Source: GCA-003244245 sp035606945 (lineage in GTDB: Bacteria > Actinomycetota > Actinomycetes > Mycobacteriales > Pseudonocardiaceae). Taken from it: a stretch of 64,000 nucleotides of DNA. Position numbers and translations under genes: made by a program. Below are positions 1-8,215 of the stretch, one piece after another. The notes under the pieces were generated by a model. It saw nothing but the letters and a program-made list of their open reading frames with translations, was not told where the DNA came from and ran no database searches. Every line of letters begins with the position of its first letter. The first letter of the stretch is position 1. Location: contig DATNDR010000115.1 of NCBI GenBank assembly GCA_035606945.1, forward strand, positions 21,233 through 85,232, in the 5' to 3' direction.

Positions 1-503
1 TCCTCTACCTGGTCAGTGGTTACCTGCTGTTCTGGCCGCTGGCCGGCTCGGAGGCCAGCCCCTGGTCCGTGCCGCACATCGTCCGCTTCGCGCTGCTCGC
101 CTTGGCGATGGGGGCCGACACGCTGGTAGGCGTGGCGCTGATGCTCACCGGGCACCCGCTGGCGCCGAGTACCGCGTTGATGCGCCCGGGATGGGGACCC
201 ACCCTGCTGGAGGATCAGAACTCGGCCGGGGCGATCATGTGGGTGGTCGGCGACGGGCTGATGATGCTGCTGATGCTCGCCGTGGTCGCCCAGTGGAGCG
301 CGATCGGCTCCGGCGCCCGGCTCGGCGACTGGCTGGAAGGGGCCCGGCGCCACTCGCTGGCCAAGATCGGATCGCCATCCGGTGCGGACTATGACACCGT
401 CGGGACCAGTGCCGACGTCGATGACGACGAAGAGGCCCGGGCGGCCTACAACCGGATGCTCGCCGAACTCAACCGGCGCTCGCCGCCCCGCCGCAACGCC
501 TGA
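1..503 (+). CDS. CtaG/CopD-type cytochrome oxidase assembly membrane protein, C-terminal part
   Basis: The reading frame is open from base 3, so the start lies left of the window; about 166 residues are visible. The visible part starts in a membrane segment (GYLLFWPLAG), followed by two more hydrophobic segments and a charged tail rich in Asp/Glu and Arg. The pattern matches the C-terminus of the caa3_CtaG family, membrane proteins linked to copper insertion into cytochrome c oxidase and often fused to CopD in actinobacteria. An Asp-rich stretch near the end (DVDDDEE) is the only other distinctive feature. The family call rests on the membrane pattern and short motifs; the N-terminal metal ligands are outside the window. 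Confidence 0.7.
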   Translation, partial: LYLVSGYLLFWPLAGSEASPWSVPHIVRFALLALAMGADTLVGVALMLTGHPLAPSTALMRPGWGPTLLEDQNSAGAIMWVVGDGLMMLLMLAVVAQWSAIGSGARLGDWLEGARRHSLAKIGSPSGADYDTVGTSADVDDDEEARAAYNRMLAELNRRSPPRRNA

Positions 504-571
504 CGCCCGGGTGTATGGCCCGGCGGGGATGGCTGCGCTGATTCCGGGCTGTAAGGAGTTACGCTGCCGGG

Positions 572-775
572 GTGATCGGGCCGAGCTACAGCATGGCACC
601 CCGGTGTCCGTGCTGCGATCACCGGGCCATCCTGACGCTGACGGCGGCCAACTGCCTGGTGGCGGCATCCGGCCGCCGGCTACAGCGTTTCCGGTGTCCA
701 TACGAGCACGGCTGGCATGTGCGCCATGCGGGCATCGAAGGCGGTGGCCTCACGCACCGCCGCAAAAAGCGCTAG
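572..775 (+). CDS. small zinc-ribbon-like protein (67 aa)
   Basis: A 67-residue basic protein with Cys-Pro-Cys-Cys at residues 12-15 and a Cys-Pro-Tyr-Glu-His-Gly-Trp-His block near residue 42, which could bind zinc. Similar small CxxC...CP-x-GxWH proteins are common as hypothetical genes in actinobacteria. The GTG start at 572 lies about 13 bases after an AAGGAG-like site; ATG 593 is an alternative. Its TAG stop overlaps the stop of glpX on the other strand, both inside one CTAG. Function unknown. Confidence 0.45.
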   Translation: MIGPSYSMAPRCPCCDHRAILTLTAANCLVAASGRRLQRFRCPYEHGWHVRHAGIEGGGLTHRRKKR

Positions 776-1815
776 GAGCCGCTCCCGGCGTGCCGGTAGT
801 CCACGATGCTGTAGAGCTCCAGCCGGTCGAGGTGGTGGGTGCTGCGCACCTGCCGGACGGTGCCGCTGCGCGAGCGCATCACCAGTGATTCCGTGATCGC
901 GCGGTGCCGCCCATAGCGCACCCCGTGCAGCAGCTCGCCGTCGGTGATCCCGGTCATCACGAAGAACGAGTCGTTGCCGCTGACCAGATCCTCGGTCGTC
1001 AGCACCGCGTCGAGATCGAGCTGCGCCTCGTCGGCTCGCCGTCGCTCCTCGTCACTGCGCGGATGTAGCCGCCCCTGCAGTACGCCACCGAGACACTGGA
1101 TCGCGCAGGCGGTGATCACTCCCTCCGGAGTGCCGCCGATGCCGAGCATGAGGTCGACCCCCGAATCGATGGTCGCCGCCTGCACTGCCGCGGCGACGTC
1201 CCCGTCGGTGATGAACTTGATCCGCGCGCCTGTCTTGATCACCCGGCGGGCCAGCTCGTCATGCCGGGGCCGGTCGAGCATGCAGACCGTGATGTCCTCC
1301 GGCGTGCTCTCCCGCACGCGGGCCAGCGCGGCGATGTTGTCCTCCGGGGACTGCCGGATGTCGACGACGCCGACGGCGTCCGCGCCGGCGACGAGCTTGT
1401 CCATGTAGAACACCGCCGACGGGTCATACATGGCGCCTCGAGGCGCCACCGCGAGCACCGACACCGCGTTGCCCATGCCCTTGGAGGTCAGGGTGGTGCC
1501 ATCGATCGGATCGACCGCCACATCGCACGGCGTGCCGGTGCCGGCGCCGACCCGTTCGCCGTTGTAGAGCATGGGCGCGTCGTCCTTCTCACCCTCACCG
1601 ATGACGACGATGCCGTCCATCGCGACGGTGCCCATCATGGCCCGCATCGCCGCCACGGCGGCGGCGTCGGCGCCGTCCTTGTCGCGCCGGCCGACCCACC
1701 GGCCCGCCGCCATCGCAGCAGCCTCGGTCACTCGCAGCAGATCCAGCGCAAGGTTACGGTCGGGCGCCGGCCGCGCGGCGGGAGTCGGTTCTGATGCCAC
1801 ACTCGAGGATGCCAT
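772..1815 (-). CDS. glpX: fructose-1,6-bisphosphatase class II
   Basis: This 347-aa protein matches class II fructose-1,6-bisphosphatase (GlpX), which hydrolyses fructose 1,6-bisphosphate to fructose 6-phosphate in gluconeogenesis; GlpX is usually the only FBPase in mycobacteria and relatives. Visible family motifs are the metal-binding GEGEKDDAPML near residue 75, the VDPIDGTT motif near residue 100 and the GIGGTPEGV loop near residue 225. I chose ATG 1815 over GTG 1848, because the GGAGG-like site sits directly against the GTG; ATG 1815 has no clear Shine-Dalgarno and may be leaderless. It is divergent from gluconokinase with a short shared upstream region. Confidence 0.93.
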   Translation of the reverse strand: MASSSVASEPTPAARPAPDRNLALDLLRVTEAAAMAAGRWVGRRDKDGADAAAVAAMRAMMGTVAMDGIVVIGEGEKDDAPMLYNGERVGAGTGTPCDVAVDPIDGTTLTSKGMGNAVSVLAVAPRGAMYDPSAVFYMDKLVAGADAVGVVDIRQSPEDNIAALARVRESTPEDITVCMLDRPRHDELARRVIKTGARIKFITDGDVAAAVQAATIDSGVDLMLGIGGTPEGVITACAIQCLGGVLQGRLHPRSDEERRRADEAQLDLDAVLTTEDLVSGNDSFFVMTGITDGELLHGVRYGRHRAITESLVMRSRSGTVRQVRSTHHLDRLELYSIVDYRHAGSGS

Positions 1816-1873
1816 ACCGGCACGATAGGAGTGGTGCAGCGCAAACACCTCCCTCCACCGGAGGATTCACGGG

Positions 1874-2425
1874 GTGATTGGACGCAGGGTCATTGAACGT
1901 GGGGACTCACAACCCATGCAGCTGGTCGTGATGGGGGTATCCGGATCCGGTAAGAGCACCGTCGCCGCCCTGATCGCCGCCCGGACCGGGTGCGCATTCG
2001 CGGACGGCGACGACTTCCACCCCGCAACGAGTATCGCCAGGATGGCCGCCGGCCACCCGCTCGATGACGTGGTGCGAGCGCCGTGGCTGGCGGCGATCGC
2101 AGCGTGGCTGGCGGAGCGGGCCGCCCGGGACGAATGCGCCGTGGTGAGTTGCTCGGCGCTGCGGCGCGCCTACCGGGACGTATTGCGCGGCGCGGGTCGC
2201 GACGTCCGCATGGTGCACCTGGCAGGACCCCGCGAGCTGGTCGCGCAACGTCTGGCCGCCAGGCGCGGTCACTTCATGCCACCCGATCTGCTGGCCTCCC
2301 AATACGCCACCCTCGAACCGCTATCTGCCGACGAACCCGGCATCACGCTGGATCTCACCCTCCCCCCGACCCAACTCACCGACGCGATCCTCAATGCCTT
2401 CTGCGCCGATGTCACCGAGAGGTAA
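1874..2425 (+). CDS. gntK: gluconokinase (GntK family)
   Basis: A P-loop small-molecule kinase of the gluconate kinase family, phosphorylating D-gluconate to 6-phosphogluconate for the pentose phosphate pathway. The Walker A motif GVSGSGKST is at about residues 21-29. It is followed by the family-typical DGDDFHP motif and the later SCSALRRAYRD and RRGHFMP motifs, which are characteristic of GntK. GTG 1874 is preceded at good distance by GGAGGA (1859-1864); ATG 1916 would give 169 aa, nearer the usual family length, so the start is not certain. It is divergent from glpX, the two together suggesting sugar-phosphate metabolism. Confidence 0.9.
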   Translation: MIGRRVIERGDSQPMQLVVMGVSGSGKSTVAALIAARTGCAFADGDDFHPATSIARMAAGHPLDDVVRAPWLAAIAAWLAERAARDECAVVSCSALRRAYRDVLRGAGRDVRMVHLAGPRELVAQRLAARRGHFMPPDLLASQYATLEPLSADEPGITLDLTLPPTQLTDAILNAFCADVTER

Positions 2426-2460
2426 GGGTTTGGGAGGGTGGGGGAGGGGAAGATGGGGGC

Positions 2461-3162
2461 GTGGGGGTGGTGAAGGGGGCGCGGGCGGCGCTGCTGGTGC
2501 TGGCCAAGGCGCCGGTACCGGGGGAGGTCAAGACCCGGCTGTGCCCGCCGACCACCCCCGACCACGCTGCCCGGATCGCCGCGGCGGCGTTTCTGGACAC
2601 CCTGGACGCGGTGCTGGCGGTGCCCGACGTGCTCCCGGTGGTGGCCCTGGCCGGCGACCTGACCAACGCGATCGACAGCGCGCAACTATGCACCCGGTTG
2701 CGCGACACCACGGTGCTGGCCCAGCGTGGGACCACGCTGGGCCAGCGGATCGCCGCCGCGTACGCCGACACCGCCGCGGCGCTGGGTCACCGGCCGGTCT
2801 TGCAGATCGGCATGGACACCCCGCAGGCCGGCGCCGCGCTGCTCAACCACTGCCGGGAGCTGCTTGACGGCGACGGCGTGGATGCGGCGCTCGGAATGGC
2901 TGCCGATGGCGGCTGGTGGGTGCTGGGGGTGCAACGCCCGGAGCTGGCCGATCTGATCGCCGACATCCCGACGTCGCGCTCGGACACCGGCGTCAGGACG
3001 CTGGCCGCATTGCGAACCGCCGGCTGCCAGGTGACCGAACTACCGGTGTTGTCAGATGTAGACACCTGGGAAGACGCCGTCGCCGTCGCCGAGGCCGTGC
3101 CCGGCGGCCGGTTTGCCGCCGCGGTCGCTGCCGGCTGGGCAGCGCTGGGCGGCCGCCGGTGA
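2461..3162 (+). CDS. DUF2064 / TIGR04282-type glycosyltransferase-like protein
   Basis: This 233-aa protein belongs to the DUF2064 family, GT-A-fold nucleotidyl/glycosyltransferase-like proteins related to CofC. It shows the N-terminal LAKAPVPGEVKTRL motif, IGMDTPQ in the middle and GWWVLG further on, all usual for the family. Several in-frame GTG codons lie together; GTG 2461 follows a purine-rich GGAGGGGAAG site. Its stop overlaps the next gene by GTGA, so it is translationally coupled to the methyltransferase. In actinobacteria DUF2064 and this methyltransferase often stand beside a molybdopterin oxidoreductase gene, as here. The substrate is unknown. Confidence 0.8.
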   Translation: MGVVKGARAALLVLAKAPVPGEVKTRLCPPTTPDHAARIAAAAFLDTLDAVLAVPDVLPVVALAGDLTNAIDSAQLCTRLRDTTVLAQRGTTLGQRIAAAYADTAAALGHRPVLQIGMDTPQAGAALLNHCRELLDGDGVDAALGMAADGGWWVLGVQRPELADLIADIPTSRSDTGVRTLAALRTAGCQVTELPVLSDVDTWEDAVAVAEAVPGGRFAAAVAAGWAALGGRR

Positions 3163-3809
3163 CCGTCGAACGGACCGCGGTCTTCGACCCGGTCCTGGCT
3201 GGTCGGCCCGCCCAGCTCGTCGGCGACGACGGCCGGATCCTGCCGGTGGCCCCGCAGCGCTGGCTGGGCTCCGCGGACGGCGAGGATGCCTGGCTGCTGA
3301 ACCGGTGCACCGGGCCGACGGTGGATTTGGGCTGCGGACCCGGCCGGCTGGTGGCCGAGCTGGCCGGTCGCGGGGTGCCGGCGCTGGGCGTGGACTGCTC
3401 GCCGCTGGCGGTCCGGCAATGCCACTCCCGAGGAGCTGCGGTGCTGCACCGCGACGTGTTCGCCACACTCCCTGGAGAAGGGCCGAGGGAAGGACGCTGG
3501 CACCACGTGCTGCTGGCCGACGGCAACATCGGCATCGGCGGGGACCCGATGCGGCTGCTGCGCCGCTGTGCGGCCCTGCTGCGGCGTGGGGGCACCATGC
3601 TGGTGGAGGCTGAGCATCCCGGAGCTGGGCTGTGGCGGGGAGCTGCCCGGCTGCAGGTAGCCGGCCGCGCCGCGGGTCCCTGGTTCCCGTGGGCGATCGC
3701 CGAGCTGCCGGTGCTGGCCGCGCTGGCCGCGCTGGCCGGGTTCCAGGTGGCGGACCGCTACCACGCCGGTCGCTGTTTCATCGAGCTGCGTCACGTCAGC
3801 GGACGGTAA
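3159..3809 (+). CDS. class I SAM-dependent methyltransferase
   Basis: This 216-aa protein has the SAM-binding glycine motif VDLGCGPGRLV near residue 50 and the following acidic position in ALGVDCSPLAV, a class I Rossmann methyltransferase. A LLADGNIGIGGDP stretch near residue 120 takes the place of motif IV. The GTG start at 3159 overlaps the TGA of the DUF2064 gene (GTGA), so the start is well supported. It sits between the DUF2064 gene and the molybdopterin oxidoreductase; the substrate cannot be told from sequence. Confidence 0.8.
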   Translation: MTVERTAVFDPVLAGRPAQLVGDDGRILPVAPQRWLGSADGEDAWLLNRCTGPTVDLGCGPGRLVAELAGRGVPALGVDCSPLAVRQCHSRGAAVLHRDVFATLPGEGPREGRWHHVLLADGNIGIGGDPMRLLRRCAALLRRGGTMLVEAEHPGAGLWRGAARLQVAGRAAGPWFPWAIAELPVLAALAALAGFQVADRYHAGRCFIELRHVSGR

Positions 3810-3844
3810 GCCCTGGCACCTTGCTCGACGGCTAGCGTGAAACC

Positions 3845-5140
3845 GTGACCGTGCTGGATCGGTGGGTTCGCCAGGTGGCCGAGCATCCGCCGCCGGGCCC
3901 GTTCCGGGCGCGGTTCTGGCGTAGCCCGTTGCGTGGGCCGTGGTTCACCGCCGTGCTCAGCGTGGTGCTGCTGCCCGGTATCACGCTGATGTTCCTCACC
4001 GGTCTGGCGTCCTACGCCGCCTACAACCCGAACTTGGCGCCCGGCAACGACACGACGCCGAACAAGGGGCTGCTCGGTTCCTGGCTGCCCGGCTGGCCCG
4101 CCGGCCCGTCCTGGCTGTACTGGGTGAACCAGGGCGTGCACGTCACCCTGGGCCTGGTGCTGATCCCGATCGTGCTGGCCAAGCTGTGGTCGGTGTTGCC
4201 CAAGCTGTTCGAGTGGCCGCCGGCCCGCTCGCTGGTTCACCTGGCCGACCGCGCGTCGTTGTTGCTGCTCGTCGGTGGTGCGGTGTTCGAGCTGGTCACC
4301 GGCGTGATGAACATCCAGTACTACTACGCCTGGCCGTTCGTGTTCTACCAGGCGCACTACTACGGAGCGTGGGTGTTCATCGCCGCGTTCGTGGTGCACG
4401 TGGCGTTCCGGCTGCGCCGGATGGTGACCGCGTTGCGGGCCCGCAGCCTGACCAGGGAGCTGCGGACCCCGCTGTCGGCCACCCGCCCGGAACCTCCGGA
4501 TCCTGATCATCTGGTGTCGCCCGACCCTGCCCCGCCCACCATCTCGCGGCGTGGCGCGCTGGGCATGGTCGCATTCAGCTCGCTGGCGCTGCTCGGGCTG
4601 TCCGTGGGCCAGACCGTCGGTGGGGCGGCCCGGTCGACCGCCCTGCTGGCACCGCGCGGGCTGGAGATCGGATCGGGCCCGAATGATTTCCAAGTGAACA
4701 AGACCGCCGTGATGGCCGGTATCGGACCCGTCGACGATTCGTGGCGGTTGGAGCTCAACGGTGCGGTGTCCAGATTGTTCTCGCGCGCCGAGTTGCTCGC
4801 CTTGCCGCAGCACACCGCCCGGCTGCCGATCGCCTGCGTGGAAGGTTGGTCCACCGGCGTGCAGACCTGGACCGGGGTGCGGCTGGCTGACCTTGCCGAC
4901 CTCGCCGGCGCAGCGCCCGACGACCTGTTGTTCGTCGAATCGCTGCAGCGTGGTGGCGGTTTCGGCACGGTTACCCTGTCCGCCGGGCAGGTGCGGGCCG
5001 CCGATGCCCTGCTTGCGCTGCGGGTCAACGGCGCGGACCTGTCCCTCGATCACGGCTTCCCGGCCCGGATCGTGGTGCCGGCCATACCCGGAGTGCACAA
5101 CACCAAATGGGTCTCGCGCATGACGTTCCTGGTCGGGTGA
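3845..5140 (+). CDS. membrane cytochrome-b-like / molybdopterin-dependent oxidoreductase fusion
   Basis: A 431-aa fusion. Residues 1 to about 200 hold several membrane segments with His residues (HVTLGLVL, HLADRASLLLL, FYQAHYYG, VVHVAFRL) resembling a di-haem cytochrome b561-type anchor. After a Pro-rich linker and a further hydrophobic segment (near residue 235), the C-terminal 170 residues match the sulfite-oxidase/YedY molybdopterin domain. The likely molybdenum ligand is the Cys in PIACVEGWSTG; VPAIPGVHNTKWV near the end is typical of the fold. This arrangement suggests a periplasmic Mo enzyme passing electrons to or from membrane quinone through haem. The GTG start at 3845 has only a weak ribosome site. 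The next gene overlaps it by GTGA. Confidence 0.82.
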   Translation: MTVLDRWVRQVAEHPPPGPFRARFWRSPLRGPWFTAVLSVVLLPGITLMFLTGLASYAAYNPNLAPGNDTTPNKGLLGSWLPGWPAGPSWLYWVNQGVHVTLGLVLIPIVLAKLWSVLPKLFEWPPARSLVHLADRASLLLLVGGAVFELVTGVMNIQYYYAWPFVFYQAHYYGAWVFIAAFVVHVAFRLRRMVTALRARSLTRELRTPLSATRPEPPDPDHLVSPDPAPPTISRRGALGMVAFSSLALLGLSVGQTVGGAARSTALLAPRGLEIGSGPNDFQVNKTAVMAGIGPVDDSWRLELNGAVSRLFSRAELLALPQHTARLPIACVEGWSTGVQTWTGVRLADLADLAGAAPDDLLFVESLQRGGGFGTVTLSAGQVRAADALLALRVNGADLSLDHGFPARIVVPAIPGVHNTKWVSRMTFLVG

Positions 5141-5595
5141 GCCCGATGGCGCGGCGCGAATCCGTCCAACTGCTGGCCCTGCTGGCCGGCTTCGCCGTGG
5201 CCGGCTACGCCGCGATCCGGTTACTGGCCGGCAACCCGGTCGGGATCGGTGCCTGGTTCGTCGGCAGCGCGGTCGTCCACGACCTGGTGCTGTTCCCGCT
5301 CTACGCCGGGCTGGACGCCGTGCTGGTCGTGCTGCTGCGCCGCTATCCCGCGTTGGCAACCGTGGGTGGCGTGCGATGGCTGAACTACCTGCGGGTGCCG
5401 GTGTTGGTGTCCGGATTGCTGCTGCTGGTGTGGGCCCCGCTGGTCCTGCGGCTGCCCACCGAGTTCCACGCGGCATCCGGGTTGCCGGATCAGCCGTTTT
5501 TCCGGCACTGGCTGGCGGTGACCGTGGTGCTGTTCGGCCTGTCCGCGGCCACCCTGACCGCGCGCATCGCCACGAAGCCGGAGGATGCCGCATGA
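5137..5595 (+). CDS. small integral membrane protein of unknown function (152 aa)
   Basis: A 152-aa protein with four hydrophobic segments (around residues 13-30, 45-65, 85-105 and 125-143) and little else. It overlaps the molybdopterin oxidoreductase stop by GTGA at 5137 and the response regulator start by ATGA at 5592, so it is in the same transcript. ATG 5146 is an alternative start. It has one short motif, VVHDLVLFPLYAGLD, which recurs in actinobacterial neighbours of YedY-like genes. A role as membrane partner of the oxidoreductase is inference from position. Confidence 0.7.
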   Translation: MSPMARRESVQLLALLAGFAVAGYAAIRLLAGNPVGIGAWFVGSAVVHDLVLFPLYAGLDAVLVVLLRRYPALATVGGVRWLNYLRVPVLVSGLLLLVWAPLVLRLPTEFHAASGLPDQPFFRHWLAVTVVLFGLSAATLTARIATKPEDAA

Positions 5596-6299
5596 ATGCA
5601 GCCGGCTCCGTCCTCGTCGTTGACGACGATGTGCTGGTGCGTGAGGTGGTCGGCCGTTATCTGGGCCGCGCCGGCTACCACGTCACGCTCGTCGGGGACG
5701 GGCACCAGGCGCTGTGCGCTGCCGAGATCAACCCGCCCGATCTGGTGGTGCTGGATCTCATGCTGCCCGGCCTGCCCGGTCTGGAGGTCTGCCGGCGGTT
5801 GCAGGCGGCCGGCCCGGTGCCGGTGGTCATGCTGACCGCCTTGGGCGAGGAAGAGGACCGCATCCTCGGGCTGGAGACCGGCGCCGACGACTACATCACC
5901 AAGCCGTTCAGCCCCCGCGAGCTCGTGCTGCGGGTGTCCTCGGTGCTGCGCCGGGCTCGCGCCCCGCAACCGGTGACCGCGCTACCCCCGATCACCGACG
6001 ACGGTCTGATCGTTCATATCGCTGGCCGTCGCGCCATGTTGGGCGGCCACGAGCTGGCGCTGACCGTGCGGGAGTTCGACCTGCTGGCTTTCCTCATCCA
6101 GCACCCGGGCCGGGCCTTCACCCGCAGCGAGCTGCTCGAACAGGTGTGGGGCTGGACCTTCGGCGACCACTCCACGGTGACCGTGCACGTGCGGCGGTTG
6201 CGGGAGAAGGTGGAGGCCGATCCCACCGTGCCCCGGCGGATCGCCACGGTGTGGGGCGTGGGCTACCGCTACGACCGCGCCACCAGCTTGGGGGAGTGA
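5592..6299 (+). CDS. OmpR/PhoB-family response regulator
   Basis: A 235-aa two-domain response regulator. The receiver domain has the acidic pocket VVDDD at residues 9-13, the phospho-acceptor Asp in VVLDLMLPGLPG near residue 54, the Thr in MLTA and Lys in TKPFSPREL. The C-terminal winged helix carries LTVREFDLL and VHVRRLREKVE, typical of OmpR/PhoB DNA-binding domains. ATGA overlap with the upstream membrane gene fixes the start. The kinase follows six bases downstream, so the pair is co-transcribed with the molybdopterin oxidoreductase and may control it. Confidence 0.93.
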   Translation: MNAAGSVLVVDDDVLVREVVGRYLGRAGYHVTLVGDGHQALCAAEINPPDLVVLDLMLPGLPGLEVCRRLQAAGPVPVVMLTALGEEEDRILGLETGADDYITKPFSPRELVLRVSSVLRRARAPQPVTALPPITDDGLIVHIAGRRAMLGGHELALTVREFDLLAFLIQHPGRAFTRSELLEQVWGWTFGDHSTVTVHVRRLREKVEADPTVPRRIATVWGVGYRYDRATSLGE

Positions 6300-6305
6300 G
6301 CCACG

Positions 6306-7355
6306 GTGCTCGACGAGCTGCGCCACGTCGGCCCGATCGCGTTGCTGTGCACCCTGCCGGTGGCGCTGCTCGGCGCGCTGCTGCTGCATCGCATGCGCCG
6401 GTATTCGATCACCGCTGCGGTGACGGTGCTGGTGCTGGTACCGGTGGCCGCAACCCTGGCCGGGGTGCTCGGCGTCAACGGGTGGATGTTCACTCCCGTG
6501 CTGAGCACCGAGCTGGCGGTGGCCGCCGCGGTGGCGGCGGTCAGCGTGCCGGCGGGGCTGCTGCTGGGCCGCGGTATCGCGCAGGAGGTGACCTGGCAGC
6601 GGGAAGCCCGCGCCCGGGACCAGGCCGCCGAGTCGGCACGGCGCGAGCTGGTCGCCTGGATCAGCCATGACCTGCGCAGCCCGCTGGCCGGGATCCGGGC
6701 GATGACCGAGGCGCTGGCCGACAGCGTCGTGACCGAGCCTGCTGAAGTGGCCCACTACGCGCAGCGCATCGGCCAGCAGACGCAGCGGTTGAGCGGCATG
6801 GTCGACGACTTGTTCCAGCTGTCTCGGATCAGTTCGGGGGCCTTGCGGTTGACGCTGTCCGCGATCCCGTTGGGCGAGGTCGTCTCCGAGGCGCTGGCCG
6901 CCGAAGCCGTTACCGCGGCGCGTAAGGGCGTCCGCCTGCAGGCCGACGCCGGCAGTGACTGGCCGATCGTGCAGGGCAGCGACCCGGAGCTGGCCCGGGT
7001 GGTGCGCAACCTGCTGTCCAACGCGATCCGGCACACGCCACCGGACGGCACCGTGGTGGTCGCCGCGGGGTGCCGCGAGGGGCAGGCCTGGTTACGCGTC
7101 GACGACGGGTGCGGCGGCATCCCCGAGACTGATCTGGAACGTGTTTTCGACGTTGGATACCGCGCCAACCATGCGCGCACCCCGGTCCCGTCCGGCGAGC
7201 CCGGCGCCGGCCTGGGCCTGGCCATCGCGCGTGGCCTCGTCGAAGCCCACCGCGGCCACATCGAAGCCCACAATCACGGCCCAGGCTGCCGCTTCGAAGT
7301 CCTCCTGCCCCTCGCCCCCGATTCCCCGCCCCGACATGGAGACATATCGGGGTGA
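6306..7355 (+). CDS. membrane sensor histidine kinase
   Basis: A 349-aa kinase with two membrane segments in the first 100 residues (about 8-25 and 32-55, with another hydrophobic stretch to 90). Then the H-box AWISHDLRSPLAGIR, N-box RNLLSNAIRHTPPDG, G1 DDGCGGIP and G2 GAGLGLAIARG follow. The very short loop between membrane segments suggests intramembrane or partner-mediated sensing. GTG 6306 is the start. The last residues, ending RHGDISG, are encoded by the left arm of a long dispersed palindrome (7329-7393); the stop codon is inside that arm. The original C-terminus was probably different. Confidence 0.92.
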   Translation: MLDELRHVGPIALLCTLPVALLGALLLHRMRRYSITAAVTVLVLVPVAATLAGVLGVNGWMFTPVLSTELAVAAAVAAVSVPAGLLLGRGIAQEVTWQREARARDQAAESARRELVAWISHDLRSPLAGIRAMTEALADSVVTEPAEVAHYAQRIGQQTQRLSGMVDDLFQLSRISSGALRLTLSAIPLGEVVSEALAAEAVTAARKGVRLQADAGSDWPIVQGSDPELARVVRNLLSNAIRHTPPDGTVVVAAGCREGQAWLRVDDGCGGIPETDLERVFDVGYRANHARTPVPSGEPGAGLGLAIARGLVEAHRGHIEAHNHGPGCRFEVLLPLAPDSPPRHGDISG

Positions 7356-7393
7356 AAAGGCCCCTTTCACCCCGATATGTCTCCATGTCGGGG
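7329..7393. repeat. dispersed long palindrome, family B copy 1
   Basis: A perfect 29-bp inverted repeat: left arm 7329-7357 beginning CCCCGACATGGAGACATATC, right arm 7365-7393, loop of 7 bases (AGGCCCC). A second copy with almost the same arm lies at 22483-22545. The left arm encodes the last residues and the stop of the histidine kinase. As RNA it would form a very stable hairpin and could end transcription of the kinase operon, but there is no U-tract. Its recurrence elsewhere marks it as a repeated element and not a simple terminator. Confidence 0.9.
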
Positions 7394-7530
7394 ACAGCCG
7401 CTGTGCGACTACGCCATGGGCGGCTGGGTGCCCATGACGCTAGCGACCAGGCGCGCCGCCCCGTAACGCGGCGGTCCACGCGAGCGTCCCCGGCCCCTCA
7501 GGCTGGGTTGCGGTGCAGGGATGACAGAAG

Positions 7531-7550
7531 AACTCTAGCTATGTAGGGTT
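7531..7550 (+). promoter_or_regulatory. candidate operator before padR
   Basis: An imperfect inverted repeat AACTCTA (7531-7537), six-base spacer GCTATG, then TAGGGTT (7544-7550), matching at 6 of 7 positions. It ends six bases before the ATG of the PadR gene, where a PadR autoregulatory site would be expected. Binding by this PadR is inference. Confidence 0.4.
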
Positions 7551-7556
7551 AGTTCT

Positions 7557-7913
7557 ATGCCGGGTTTGCGGATGACGGTGGGGGTGCTCGCGGTGCTGGG
7601 GGCGCTGCTCGAGCGGGCCGACGCCGAGCTGTACGGGCTGGAGATCGTGCGCGCGAGCGGGTTGGAACCGGGCACCATCTACCCGATCCTGCAACGGCTG
7701 CGCGGTGCCGGATGGGTCAGTGACCGGTGGGAGGAACCGGAACCGGCGCGTGCCCAGGGCCGGCCGCCGCGGCGGTATTACCGTCTGACCACGGAAGGCC
7801 GGGCTCGCGCCGTTCATGCCCTGCAACGTGGTCGGGACCGCAGTGGTCTGAGCCGGCTGCTCGCGCCTCCCAGCCCGTCAGCAGTTCCCACGACTGAGGG
7901 AGGTTCGGCATGA
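7557..7913 (+). CDS. PadR-family transcriptional regulator
   Basis: A 118-aa protein with the PadR winged-helix pattern: ELYGLEIVRASGLEPGTIYPILQRLRGAG is recognised as the helix-turn-helix, followed by the wing with the PPRRYYRLTTEGR motif. The C-terminal effector/dimer helix is short. The ATG at 7557 has an AGGG nine bases upstream, and an inverted repeat lies just before it. The stop overlaps the next ATG (ATGA at 7910). PadR genes are usually followed by a membrane partner; here that partner appears to be truncated and runs in frame into a DUF4383 gene. Confidence 0.88.
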   Translation: MPGLRMTVGVLAVLGALLERADAELYGLEIVRASGLEPGTIYPILQRLRGAGWVSDRWEEPEPARAQGRPPRRYYRLTTEGRARAVHALQRGRDRSGLSRLLAPPSPSAVPTTEGGSA

Positions 7914-8215
7914 GCGGCCAGCGAGCACTCGTCGCCAGTGACAGCGCGGTCCGCACAGCGGGTTCCGCAGCTGCCGTTGCGACCTCGCTGCGCTGGGTGC
8001 CCGGCCTGCTGCCCCGCGAGGAGGGCATGGCGTGGTGGGCCGAAGTGACCTCCAGCCTTGCCGAGACCACCGATCCCGGCGAACGGCGCTGCTACCTGCG
8101 CAGCTACCGCCGATCGGTGCCGCAGCTGGTCTGGACCAGCTGGACGTCCCCGGTTCGTCAAGCGCGTCCCGCCCTGGCGGGAATTGCGAACAGAGTCGAG
8201 AGGAAAGGGCTGGAT
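7910..8215 (+). other. in-frame upstream segment, remnant of a PadR-operon partner protein
   Basis: About 102 codons starting at an ATGA overlap with padR and open without a stop into the DUF4383 gene. The translated piece (WWAEVTSSLAETTDPGERR, then LRSYRRSVPQLVWTSW) looks like the cytoplasmic N-terminus of the membrane proteins that normally follow padR, but the membrane part is missing. Either the region makes a 258-aa fusion with DUF4383 or translation restarts at ATG 8216, which has a strong ribosome site. I treat it as a truncated partner gene. Confidence 0.5.

Noticed and set aside
3791..5593. 600-codon minus-strand ORF opposite the molybdopterin oxidoreductase
   Set aside because: Low-complexity Arg/Gly/Gln/Pro/His-rich translation without motifs; it is the shadow of well-supported plus-strand genes in high-GC DNA.
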